Shown here one piece after another: positions 22,570 to 31,584 of a stretch of DNA of 32,768 nucleotides. Under the pieces are notes generated by a model. It was not told where the DNA came from. It made no database searches and saw only the letters and a program-made list of their open reading frames with translations. The stretch is from Gemmatimonadales bacterium (lineage in GTDB: Bacteria; Gemmatimonadota; Gemmatimonadetes; Gemmatimonadales; GWC2-71-9): contig JACKDA010000017.1 in the NCBI GenBank assembly GCA_020633775.1, positions 1 to 32,768 on the forward strand. The letters run 5' to 3'. The translations under genes were made by a program, and so were the position numbers. Each line of letters opens with the position of its first letter. Within the stretch, counting starts at the first letter, position 1.

Positions 22570-23120
22570 TGCGCGACCACCGCCCCCTCCGCGGCCTTCG
22601 GGTTCGCGGGGGTGGTGCCCTGGAGCGACCAGACATAGGCCACGGCCGCATTGACCTGCGCCGGCGTGAGCTGCCGGCCCCAGGCCGGCATCCCCTTCGC
22701 CAGCACCCCCTCGCTCACGACCGCATGGATCTCGGCGATGGTGCCGCCATGGATCCAGGCGTTGTCGGTGAGGTTCGGGCCGATCACGCCGCCGCCGTCC
22801 GGGCCGTGGCACGCGGCGCAGTTGCGGGCGAAGATCTCCTTCCCCTCCTCCAAGACCTCGTGGTCGCCCGCCAGCGCCAGCAGCGCCTCGCTGTCGACGG
22901 TGCCCTGGTCGGTCGGATGGGCCTCCCGCCACGCCGCCATGTCGGCCTCGTACTGGGCGATCCGGCCGGCGCCCGCGCCGATCGGGCCGACGTTCAGCAG
23001 GTAGAGCCCCGAGAAGATGATCGTCCCCCAGAAGGTCGTCACCCACCAGCGCGGCATCGGGTTGTCGAACTCCTGGATGCCGTCGTACTCATGCTCGATC
23101 AGTCGATCCTGGTCGCTCAC
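22566..23120 (-). CDS. ccoP: CcoP, cytochrome c subunit of cbb3 oxidase (short, one-haem form)
   Basis: The protein is only 184 residues. It begins with the CcoP signature HEYDGIQEFDNPMPRWW at about residue 10, followed by one membrane helix and a single cytochrome c domain: haem site CAACH (101-105), axial Met at about 144 in KGMPAWG. Classical proteobacterial CcoP is about 300 residues with two haem c domains, so one whole domain is absent here with no sign of a frame break. One-haem CcoP proteins are known outside Proteobacteria. The gene lies 3 bases after ccoQ and overlaps ccoG. Confidence 0.92.
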   Translation of the reverse strand: MSDQDRLIEHEYDGIQEFDNPMPRWWVTTFWGTIIFSGLYLLNVGPIGAGAGRIAQYEADMAAWREAHPTDQGTVDSEALLALAGDHEVLEEGKEIFARNCAACHGPDGGGVIGPNLTDNAWIHGGTIAEIHAVVSEGVLAKGMPAWGRQLTPAQVNAAVAYVWSLQGTTPANPKAAEGAVVAQ

Positions 23121-23123
23121 GGC

Positions 23124-23318
23124 TCAGTCCTTCCGGTCGCGGGGTTGCTGGGGATGCTCGTCATCGAGCGGCATCTGGGCGTCGGAGCGCCAGCGAGCCC
23201 CGGCCCCCGGCCGGAAGACCCACCAGACGATCCCGAGGAACGCCAGGATGAACAGGACCAGGCCGATCTCGGCGTAGATCGAGAGGTCGGCGTGGCCGAG
23301 GACATCGGACAGCTTCAT
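23124..23318 (-). CDS. ccoQ: CcoQ-like small subunit of cbb3 oxidase
   Basis: The 64-residue protein has a short lead-in, one membrane helix (SIYAEIGLVLFILAFLGIVWWVF) and a charged tail, the normal CcoQ form. Sequence conservation in this family is low, so the call relies on size, the single helix ending in a WWV-R pattern, and position between ccoNO and ccoP. The ATG overlaps the ccoNO stop (ATGA). CcoQ stabilises the assembled oxidase. Confidence 0.82.
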   Translation of the reverse strand: MKLSDVLGHADLSIYAEIGLVLFILAFLGIVWWVFRPGAGARWRSDAQMPLDDEHPQQPRDRKD

Positions 23319-25507
23319 GGCGCGGTGCCGCGACTGGCGACGGTCCCGGTCGTGGCGATGTCACGCCCGATCCGCTGCATGTAGGCGACGATGGCGACGA
23401 TCTCCCGGTCGGCGAGGCCGGCCGGTCCGCCGGTCGCCTCGATGTCCGCGGCGATCTCGGCCGCCTGCGCCCGGGCCATCGGGATCGCATTCGTCACCGC
23501 CTCGCCATAGGGGACGCCGAGCATCGCCATCGCGTCCACCCGGCGGGCCAGCACGTCGAAGTCGATCGGGGCCGTCGCGAAGTGCGGGTAGGCCGGCATG
23601 ATCGAGCGCGGCGAGAGCTCGCGCGGGTTCGCGAAGTGGCGCACGTGCCAGAGGTTCGGGTACTTGCCGCCCTCGCGGGCGAGGTCCGGCCCGATCCGTC
23701 GGGAGCCCCAGAGGAACGGGTGCTCGTACACCGACTCGCCCGGCTTGGAGTACTCGCCGTAGCGCTCGGTCTCGTAGCGCAGGGGGCGGATCATCTGCGA
23801 GTGGCAGTTGACGCATCCCTCGCGGATGTACATGTCGCGCCCGTAGAGCTCCAGCGGCGTGTAGGGCTTCACCGACGCGATCGTCGGGACGTTCGACTTG
23901 ATCAGGAACGTCGGGATGATCTCGGCCAGCGAGGCGATCGCCACCGCCACGGTCACCAGCACCGTGAACAGCACCGGCATCCGCTCCCAGCGGCGGTGGA
24001 ACGCGAGCCCGCCGAGGAGCCCGGGGCTCGGGGCCGCCTGCGACGGCTCGGGCGCGCGCAGCGCCGCGGCCCGCACCACCGGGACGTCGTAGCGCGCCGG
24101 GCGCTTGCGCCAGGTCTGCACGATGTTCCACGAGAAGATCAGCATCCCGGCGATGTAGAGCGAGCCGCCCGCGACCCGGACCCAGTACATCGGCATCAGG
24201 CGCAGCACGGTCTCGACGAAGTCCGGGTAGGTGAGCCGGCCGGTCTCGTCGAACGCCCGCCACATCAGCCCCTGCGTCACCCCGGCGCTGTAGATCGCGA
24301 CCACGTACAGGATGATCCCGAAGGTGGCGATCCAGAAGTGCAGCGAGGCGGCCTTCTTCGAGTGCAGCGGCGCCTGGAACAGCCGCGGCGCGAGCCAGTA
24401 GATCATGCCGAACGTCAGGAAGCCGTTCCAGCCCAGCGCCCCCGTGTGGACGTGGGCGATGATCCAGTCGGTGTAGTGCGCCAGGGCGTTCACGCTCTTC
24501 ACCGAGAGCATCGGCCCCTCGAACGTCGACATCCCGTAGGCGGTGATCCCGACGACGAAGAACTTGAGGATCGGGTCGTCGACGACCTTCTGCCACCCGC
24601 CGCGCAGCGTCAGCAGGCCGTTGATCATGCCGCCCCAGCTCGGCGCCCACAGCATCACCGAGAACAGCATGCCGAGGGTGGAGGCCCACTCCGGCAGCGC
24701 CGTGTAGTGGAGGTGGTGCGGGCCGGCCCAGATGTAGAGGAACACCAGCGACCAGAAGTGGAGGATCGACAGCCGGTACGAGAAGACCGGCCCCTCCGCC
24801 GCCTTGGGCATGAAGTAGTACATCAGCCCCAGGAACGGCGTCGTCAGGAAGAACGCCACCGCGTTGTGGCCGTACCACCACTGCATGAAGGCGTCCTGCA
24901 CCCCCGCGTACAGCGAGTAGCTCTTGAACGCCCCCGCCGGCAGCGAGAGGTTGTTGAAGATGTGCAGCACGGCCACCGTCACGATGCTGGCGATGTAGAA
25001 CCAGATCGCGACGTAGAGGTGCCGCTCCCGCCGGCGCAGGATCGTGCCCATGAAGTTCCACGCGAACGCCACCCACACCACCGCGATCGCCAGGTCGATC
25101 GGCCACTCCAGCTCGGCGTACTCCTTGGCCTGCGTCAGCCCGAGCGGCAGCGTCAGCGCCGCCGCCACGATGATCAGCTGCCAGCCCCAGAAGTGGAACC
25201 GCGACAGCCCGTCGGAGAACATCCGGGCCTTCAGCAGCCGCTGGGTCGAGTAGTACGCCCCGCAGAAGAAGGCGTTGCCCGCGAACGCGAAGATCACCGC
25301 GTTCGTGTGCAGCGGGCGCAACCGGCCGAACGAGGTGAACTCGAGGCCGAGGTTGAACGCCGGGTTGGCGAGCTGGAGGGCGATCAGCAACCCGACCACC
25401 ATCCCGACCGTGCCCCAGATCAGGGTGGCGAACAGGAACTTGCGGACGATGTCGTCGTCATAGCTGAATTCGTCGAGCACGACGCCGGCAGGGGCCGATG
25501 TGGTCAT
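23315..25507 (-). CDS. ccoNO: Fused CcoN-CcoO, catalytic and cytochrome c subunits of cbb3 oxidase in one chain
   Basis: The product is 730 residues from the ATG at 25507 (open frame upstream is not conserved). Residues about 1-480 are CcoN: His67 in LRPLHTNAVIF, the CuB-site motif WWYGHNAVAFF (His214), GPHHLHY (His264-265) and AHVHTGALGW (His352, His354). A short linker (about 480-505, ALRAPEPSQAAPSPG) leads into CcoO, with a membrane helix at about 510-535 and the haem c site CVNCH (565-569). All expected ligands appear present, so this should reduce oxygen to water at the high-affinity b3-CuB centre with cytochrome c electrons. Separate ccoN and ccoO genes are the rule in Proteobacteria; fusions are known elsewhere. 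There is no frameshift. Confidence 0.95.
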   Translation of the reverse strand: MTTSAPAGVVLDEFSYDDDIVRKFLFATLIWGTVGMVVGLLIALQLANPAFNLGLEFTSFGRLRPLHTNAVIFAFAGNAFFCGAYYSTQRLLKARMFSDGLSRFHFWGWQLIIVAAALTLPLGLTQAKEYAELEWPIDLAIAVVWVAFAWNFMGTILRRRERHLYVAIWFYIASIVTVAVLHIFNNLSLPAGAFKSYSLYAGVQDAFMQWWYGHNAVAFFLTTPFLGLMYYFMPKAAEGPVFSYRLSILHFWSLVFLYIWAGPHHLHYTALPEWASTLGMLFSVMLWAPSWGGMINGLLTLRGGWQKVVDDPILKFFVVGITAYGMSTFEGPMLSVKSVNALAHYTDWIIAHVHTGALGWNGFLTFGMIYWLAPRLFQAPLHSKKAASLHFWIATFGIILYVVAIYSAGVTQGLMWRAFDETGRLTYPDFVETVLRLMPMYWVRVAGGSLYIAGMLIFSWNIVQTWRKRPARYDVPVVRAAALRAPEPSQAAPSPGLLGGLAFHRRWERMPVLFTVLVTVAVAIASLAEIIPTFLIKSNVPTIASVKPYTPLELYGRDMYIREGCVNCHSQMIRPLRYETERYGEYSKPGESVYEHPFLWGSRRIGPDLAREGGKYPNLWHVRHFANPRELSPRSIMPAYPHFATAPIDFDVLARRVDAMAMLGVPYGEAVTNAIPMARAQAAEIAADIEATGGPAGLADREIVAIVAYMQRIGRDIATTGTVASRGTAP

Positions 25508-25560
25508 CCGGTGACCTCGAGGTGTGGGAATCGCGGGGCGGTTTGATCGGGAATGCCCGG

Positions 25561-25605
25561 AAAACGATCGCGACCGCCGAGCCCGGGGGCACGAGCGGTC
25601 GCGAT
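25561..25605 (-). terminator. Hairpin plus T-run upstream of ccoNO
   Basis: A perfect 11-base stem (ATCGCGACCGC with GCGGTCGCGAT) and a 17-base loop is followed on the minus strand by CGTTTT. It lies about 54 bases before the ccoNO start codon. It may end transcription from upstream, or act as an attenuator in the ccoNO leader if the promoter lies further upstream. Confidence 0.6.
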
Positions 25606-25747
25606 GGGGTGGTGCAGCGGCTGTGAGACCTTCCTCACGGCGTGTCCTCCTCGGGGATCCCGCGGCGGCCGGGCGGGGTGCCACGGCGGCGCGGGGTCTC
25701 GTCTGGGCGGGATTCTACCGCGACGTGCGCGTCGGGCCAAGACCCCG

Positions 25748-25810
25748 CAATTCCCGACCTTCGGGTCGGAATTGTGCGCTGCGGTCGTGGCGCGACCCGA
25801 CGGTCGCGCC
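25748..25810 (-). terminator. Two tandem hairpins after the molybdopterin enzyme gene
   Basis: The first (25789-25810) has a perfect 9-base stem, GGCGCGACC with GGTCGCGCC, starting 3 bases after the stop codon. The second (25748-25774) has six pairs closing a TTCG tetraloop on the plus strand, then one bulge and five more pairs. Neither has a good T-run. Together they probably end the minus-strand transcript. Confidence 0.5.
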
Positions 25811-25813
25811 GGA

Positions 25814-26527
25814 CTACAGCCCAGCGAACCACGGATAGCCGCGATCCTCCCAGTAGCCGCCGGGCTTGCGGTCGGTGAACGTCACCCGGGTCAGGTACTT
25901 CGTCAGCTTGTAGCCGAGCTTGATCGGCGAATAGAGCCGCAGCGGACCGCCGTGTCGCGCGCTCAGCGGCTGGCCATCCTGGCCATCGGCCAGGATGGTC
26001 TGCGGATGCATGGCGCTCGCGAGGTCCCAGCCGTTGTAGTAGCCGTTGTCGAAGGAATCGAACCGGACGTAGCGCGCGGTCGGGAGCGGATCGACGAGCC
26101 CGGCGATCGTCGCGAACGGGACCCCCCGCCAGGGGGCCACGGCGGTCCATCCCTCGACGCAATGGTGCGTCACCCGGTAGTCGATGTGCGGCAGCGCGGC
26201 GAGCACCTCCGCGGTGAACGCGGTCGGCCGGCGGACCAGTCCGCCGACCTCGAGGCGCCAGGCGGCCGGATCCTCGAGGACGGGCATCGTGGGCGAGATG
26301 AAGTAGGACGGCATCTCGCCCTTGAGGACCTGGTGTGGCGGGGCTTCCGCCTGGCGCAGCGCCTGAAGCCGCTCGCCCAGCGCGTTGTTCGCGGCGATGA
26401 CCCGGTCGAAGACCGGCTGCAACCGCGGCCCGCCATCCCAGCCGCACGCGGCCAGCGCGGCGGGGAGCACCGGGGCGATCCGTCGCAGGAACTCGCGGCG
26501 CGAGGCGCCGGCATCGTCACGGGGCAT
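25814..26527 (-). CDS. Tat-exported molybdopterin oxidoreductase, YedY/MsrP or sulfite-oxidase-like
   Basis: The 237-residue protein starts with a twin-arginine signal (SRREFLRR) and a hydrophobic stretch ending LAAC at Cys28, a possible lipobox, so it may be a Tat-exported lipoprotein. The molybdopterin domain of the sulfite-oxidase superfamily follows; Cys123 in HHCVEGW is the expected Mo ligand. FDSFDNGYYNGWDL, HGGPLRLYSPIKLGYK and GYWEDRGYPWFAGL are further family signatures. It overlaps the cytochrome b gene by 11 bases, so that protein is the probable electron partner. The substrate could be methionine sulfoxide, sulfite or another small molecule; the sequence alone does not decide. Confidence 0.87.
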   Translation of the reverse strand: MPRDDAGASRREFLRRIAPVLPAALAACGWDGGPRLQPVFDRVIAANNALGERLQALRQAEAPPHQVLKGEMPSYFISPTMPVLEDPAAWRLEVGGLVRRPTAFTAEVLAALPHIDYRVTHHCVEGWTAVAPWRGVPFATIAGLVDPLPTARYVRFDSFDNGYYNGWDLASAMHPQTILADGQDGQPLSARHGGPLRLYSPIKLGYKLTKYLTRVTFTDRKPGGYWEDRGYPWFAGL

Positions 26528-27233
26528 CGGGGAACCTCCCGCGGTAGCGACCGGTGATGATCGCGCGCAGCGACGCCGGATCGGCGACGAAGACCATCAC
26601 GACATGGCCGAGGGTGAACAGGGTGAAGCACCAGACCGAGACGAAGTGCCAGTAGCGCGCCAGCTCGTAGCCACCGAACAGCGCCGTGAGCGGGGCGAGC
26701 TGCACCGGCTTCGCGATGGCGAACCCTGTCAGCACCGAGAGCACCCCGAGGGCGATCGCGAAGCTGTAGGCACCCTTCTGGAGCGGGTTGTGCTTCCCCT
26801 GGGGCGGATGATCCTTCCGGATCCGGAGGTAGTACTTCACCATCTCCAGGGCGCCGGGAAGGTCACGGGGCCGGAAGACGAGCTTGCGCCACTCCCCCGA
26901 AGCAGCGAGGAACACGGCATAGAGCAGCCCCGTCAGCACGAACGGCCACGCGAGGGTGAAGTGCCAGCGCAGCCCGGCCGCGAGCCAGCCGCCGAGGCGC
27001 ACCACCTCGGGGATCTGCCCGATCCGGTCCCGATCGAACGGGTTGAAGACGCCGAGGACGGCGTTCTTGCTCCCGAAGTGCTGGAAGGCGACCAGGATCT
27101 GCAGCCCGCTCGCAATCATGCCGGTGAGGAAGACCGCGTTGAGCCAGTGCGTCAGGCGCACGACGCCGTGGTGACGTCGTCGGACGGGTGGAGGCGCCTC
27201 GGCGGCGGCCTCCGCATGGGAGGAATCGGACAC
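26517..27233 (-). CDS. Four-helix di-haem cytochrome b, partner of the molybdopterin enzyme
   Basis: The product is 238 residues from the GTG at 27233. Four hydrophobic segments carry likely haem-ligand histidines: RLTHWLNAVFLTGM, GLRWHFTLAWPFVL, and RYWHFVSVWCFTLFTLGHVV near the C-terminus. This is the Ni/Fe-hydrogenase / formate dehydrogenase gamma type of cytochrome b561 fold. The N-terminal 30 residues are hydrophilic. It would pass electrons between the quinone pool and the periplasmic molybdopterin protein, as MsrQ does for MsrP, although it belongs to a different cytochrome b type. The larger frame upstream overlaps the ABC-F gene and is not real. Confidence 0.85.
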   Translation of the reverse strand: MSDSSHAEAAAEAPPPVRRRHHGVVRLTHWLNAVFLTGMIASGLQILVAFQHFGSKNAVLGVFNPFDRDRIGQIPEVVRLGGWLAAGLRWHFTLAWPFVLTGLLYAVFLAASGEWRKLVFRPRDLPGALEMVKYYLRIRKDHPPQGKHNPLQKGAYSFAIALGVLSVLTGFAIAKPVQLAPLTALFGGYELARYWHFVSVWCFTLFTLGHVVMVFVADPASLRAIITGRYRGRFPDAP

Positions 27234-27259
27234 GGACGCTCCGGTGCGGGGATACCCGC

Positions 27260-29224
<1,965 letters not shown>

Positions 29225-29239
29225 GGCGGCAAGATAGAC

Positions 29240-29281
29240 GAGAAGCGAGAAGCGAAAAGCGAGAAGCGGGAAGCGAGAAGC
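29240..29281. repeat. Six tandem GAGAAGC heptamers
   Basis: Six 7-base units run in perfect phase: GAGAAGC, GAGAAGC, GAAAAGC, GAGAAGC, GGGAAGC, GAGAAGC. They are preceded by ATAGAC, exactly as in the left arm at 17190. The array occupies half of the 90-base gap between the ABC-F start and the end of the M24 gene, so it lies in the expected ABC-F promoter or leader. Confidence 0.9.
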
Positions 29282-29314
29282 GAGCGGTCCACAGGACGGC
29301 GAGCTGGGAAGCCC

Positions 29315-30673
29315 TCACCGCACCAGGAACAACTCCGATTGCCGCTGGTGGAACCACCGGGGTCGCCCGTCGACGCCGAGCTGGAAGTCCTCCTCCTGGG
29401 CCATCCGCACCCGGCGGTTGCCCCACTCGGGAACCGGCGAGGTGACCTGCAGTTCCGAACTCCACCACGTGGCGGCCCGCACGGGATAGTCGCCCCGTCC
29501 CGGGATCCCGTCCTGCGCGTCCCAGCGCCCGATCAAGGGCCCCGCGCCATGTCCGTGCAGGCCGATCGGATGCGTATAGACGGTGCCATCGAGTCGTTCC
29601 GCCGCCATCCGCGCGCGCACCGCACGCAACACCTCGTTGCCGGTGCGCCCGGGCCGGATCTCCTCGAAGAGGAGGTCCTGCAGCCGGTTGCTCCGGCGCA
29701 GCGCTTCCTGGAGGCCCACCGGGGCCGCGGTCTCACCCGGTCGCAGGACGTAGCCGTTGTGCTGGGTGTCGGTATGGAGACCAAGGGCGACGATCCCGAC
29801 ATCACACCAGAGCAGGTCGCCGGGGAGGATGATCGGATCCTCGCCCAGCTCGTCGACGGTGGCGAGGTCGCGCTGGACGGTGATCGACGGCTGGAACCAG
29901 GTCGTGAGCCCGCGCGCCGCGAGCTGCTCGCGCCACCACCAGACCAGGTCGCTCGTGCGAGTGACACCCGGGGTGATCACCTCGCGGGAGAACATCCGCT
30001 CCGTCAGCTCCCAGACCAGCTCCTGCAGGCGGCGGTAGATCCCCTCTTCCTCGGGCAGACGGGTCGAGAGCAGGTCCACCGCGAGGGCCTCGACCGGGCG
30101 GACGCGTCCGGCCAGTTCCGGTCCGAGCGCCGACAGCATCGCGTCCCGCTCGGCCGCCGTCAGCCCATCGGCGAAGGCGAAGGTCGGCGAGGAATTGATG
30201 GCGACGACCTCCGGGTCGCGCGCCTCGAGGACCTGTCGCAACACGAGCCACTGCTCGTCGCCGACGAGTTCCGCGGTCCGCCCACCGAGCCCTTCGACGA
30301 TGCGGGTGTCGCGGATCGCGTCGTACAACCCGCCCTGACTGGATCCCCCGAGTGCGAGCCGCTCGACCCCCGCGGCGCCCCGGTCGCAGAAGACGTGGAT
30401 CGTGCGACGGCGCGCGGCGAAGGTCGTGGGCGAGACGATCGCCCGGAAGACGGGATCCTCGTTGTACTCGCGCATCGGGATCACCCAGCAGTCCACGCCA
30501 TGATCGCGCAGCAGGGTGGGCAGAATCCGCTCGAGGCGGAGGCGCAGCCAGGCCTGCTGCAGGGCGGCCTGTTCGCGCAGGGTGCCGAAGGGGGAGGGAG
30601 CGGTCGCGGTGGCCTGTGCGGCAACCGGCGCGACGACGAGGCAGGCGGCGACGACGAGACGGACCAGACGCAT
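29315..30673 (-). CDS. Secreted M24-family (aminopeptidase P-like) metallopeptidase
   Basis: The 452-residue protein begins with a signal peptide (MRLVRLVVAACLVVAPVAAQ, probable cut after AQA). An N-terminal creatinase-like domain spans about 30-205, followed by a pita-bread domain. Expected metal ligands are present: Asp291 (WCDVG), Asp302 (LHTDTQ), a histidine in GLHGHGAGP (373-375), Glu407 (WSSELQV) and Glu427/428 (MAQEEDF). The usual Pro-rich E-P-G-x-Y motif is replaced by ELQVTSPV, so substrate preference may differ from Xaa-Pro dipeptidase. A 10-base hairpin stem ends directly at the start codon. Export to the periplasm or outside is likely. Confidence 0.87.
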   Translation of the reverse strand: MRLVRLVVAACLVVAPVAAQATATAPSPFGTLREQAALQQAWLRLRLERILPTLLRDHGVDCWVIPMREYNEDPVFRAIVSPTTFAARRRTIHVFCDRGAAGVERLALGGSSQGGLYDAIRDTRIVEGLGGRTAELVGDEQWLVLRQVLEARDPEVVAINSSPTFAFADGLTAAERDAMLSALGPELAGRVRPVEALAVDLLSTRLPEEEGIYRRLQELVWELTERMFSREVITPGVTRTSDLVWWWREQLAARGLTTWFQPSITVQRDLATVDELGEDPIILPGDLLWCDVGIVALGLHTDTQHNGYVLRPGETAAPVGLQEALRRSNRLQDLLFEEIRPGRTGNEVLRAVRARMAAERLDGTVYTHPIGLHGHGAGPLIGRWDAQDGIPGRGDYPVRAATWWSSELQVTSPVPEWGNRRVRMAQEEDFQLGVDGRPRWFHQRQSELFLVR

Positions 30674-30706
30674 GTCGGGGCGTGTCCTGGAAGGAGACGC
30701 CCCGAC
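30674..30706 (-). other. Hairpin abutting the M24 start codon
   Basis: A perfect 10-base stem (GTCGGGGCGT with ACGCCCCGAC) and 13-base loop (CTCCTTCCAGGAC on the minus strand) ends on the base before the ATG. The only Shine-Dalgarno-like bases (AGGA) lie in the loop. It could terminate the upstream transcript, which stops 30 bases earlier, or limit translation of the M24 gene. Confidence 0.6.
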
Positions 30707-30736
30707 GTTAACACCCGCGCGGACCCGCAGCGACCC

Positions 30737-31462
30737 CTACGGCGTCCCCGACTTCGCGGGTGCCTTCGGTGCCGGGGGGGCATCGACGCTGACCGCCGCA
30801 CCCTCCGCACCGCTGCTGATGTCGACGATCGACTTGCCGGTCTCCGGATCGTTGATCCGGACCACGCCGCCGGCGGAATCGCCATGGATGTCGACGATCG
30901 ACTTGCCGTTGATCTTGATCGAGAGCCCACCGTCGGTCGACTGCGTCTCGACCGCCGACGCCTCGGCGACGCCCGACCCGCCATCGGCGTGGCGGATCTC
31001 GTCGCGCACCGACGCCGGGACCATCAACCGGTGCACCTGGCCGGACGGCTCGAAGCGGATCGTCCCGAAGTTCACCAGCTCCTCGAAGCCGGGATCGGCG
31101 GCCGTCAGGCAGGTGAAGCGGGTGTCCTCGATGTTTTCGAGCTGGGCCGCGTCGGCGATCGTGATCTCGCAGTCGGCGAACTGGCTCGCGCTCTGGCCGT
31201 CGTTGAGCTTCACGGTCAGGTTGAACGCCTCGATCATCTCCGGCGCGCTGCGCTCGACCTGGAGCTTCTGCATCGCGCCGAGGTCGCCCTTCGCGGTCCG
31301 GAACGGGATCCCGAACAGCGGCACCGTGATGGAAGCGTCGGTGTGGGCGATCTCGTGCACCTTGCTCTTGCCCGCGTCGACCGCGCTGGCCACCACCATG
31401 CCGACGCCAAACACGCCGGCCATCCCGAGGCCGATCTTGGCGAGATAGACCTTGTCGAGCAT
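30737..31462 (-). CDS. Unrecognised membrane-anchored or secreted protein with internal GKSIVDI repeat
   Basis: The product is 241 residues from the ATG at 31462, which has GGAGG 6 bases upstream. I do not recognise the family. A hydrophobic N-terminal segment (about residues 8-27, LAKIGLGMAGVFGVGMVVAS) is a signal or anchor. The middle (30-150) is acidic, beta-rich and has two cysteines (FADCEITI, RFTCLTA). The C-terminal third repeats the unit GKSIVDI twice about 26 residues apart, separated by VVRIND, and ends in a Pro/Ala/Lys tail. This looks like a short beta-repeat, probably extracytoplasmic. The gene diverges from selO across an inverted repeat. Confidence 0.75.
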   Translation of the reverse strand: MLDKVYLAKIGLGMAGVFGVGMVVASAVDAGKSKVHEIAHTDASITVPLFGIPFRTAKGDLGAMQKLQVERSAPEMIEAFNLTVKLNDGQSASQFADCEITIADAAQLENIEDTRFTCLTAADPGFEELVNFGTIRFEPSGQVHRLMVPASVRDEIRHADGGSGVAEASAVETQSTDGGLSIKINGKSIVDIHGDSAGGVVRINDPETGKSIVDISSGAEGAAVSVDAPPAPKAPAKSGTP

Positions 31463-31522
31463 GGGCTCCTCCCTGAAAGTCGGTCCAGCACCTGTCCCTC
31501 GTGTGTCCAAACGTACAAGGAT

Positions 31523-31555
31523 GCCCTGAAGTTTCAACTCGCAACGTTTCAGGGC
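31523..31555. promoter_or_regulatory. Inverted repeat in the divergent promoter region before selO
   Basis: Arms GCCCTGAA (31523-31530) and TTCAGGGC (31548-31555) are separated by 17 bases. On the minus strand a TTGAAA -35 box lies inside it, with a weak TACGTT -10 box 16 bases beyond. A third CCCTGAAA copy occurs at 31471-31478, next to the minus-strand ribosome site. The layout fits an operator covering promoters for both genes. Confidence 0.45.
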
Positions 31556-31572
31556 TGGAACAGCCGCCGACC

Positions 31573-31578
31573 TACTAT
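31573..31578 (+). promoter_or_regulatory. Candidate -10 box of selO, suggesting a leaderless mRNA
   Basis: TACTAT lies 7 bases before the selO ATG, with no Shine-Dalgarno sequence in between. Transcription from it would begin at or within a base or two of the ATG. The -35 (TTCAGG, 19 bases upstream) is weak. Confidence 0.35.
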
Positions 31579-31584
31579 TCGGGG

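Larger units (their letters stand above)
25508..25813. other. Intergenic region between the molybdopterin gene and ccoNO
   Basis: This is the only stretch of more than 300 bases without a gene. Read on the minus strand it holds, in order, two tandem hairpins after the molybdopterin gene, a third hairpin followed by TTTT, and about 55 bases leading to the ccoNO start. No convincing -35/-10 pair or full FNR/ANR box (TTGAT-N4-ATCAA) is visible; only a lone TTGAT half-site occurs at 25543. Small ORFs here look non-coding. Confidence 0.6.

Noticed and set aside
25543..25556. FNR/ANR box before ccoNO (TTGAT half-site)
   Set aside because: The second half-site reads AATGC instead of ATCAA, so the dyad is missing.
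25504..25740. Small ORF on the minus strand upstream of ccoNO
   Set aside because: Arg/Pro-rich without ribosome site or domain, and it contains the hairpin and T-run; probably non-coding.
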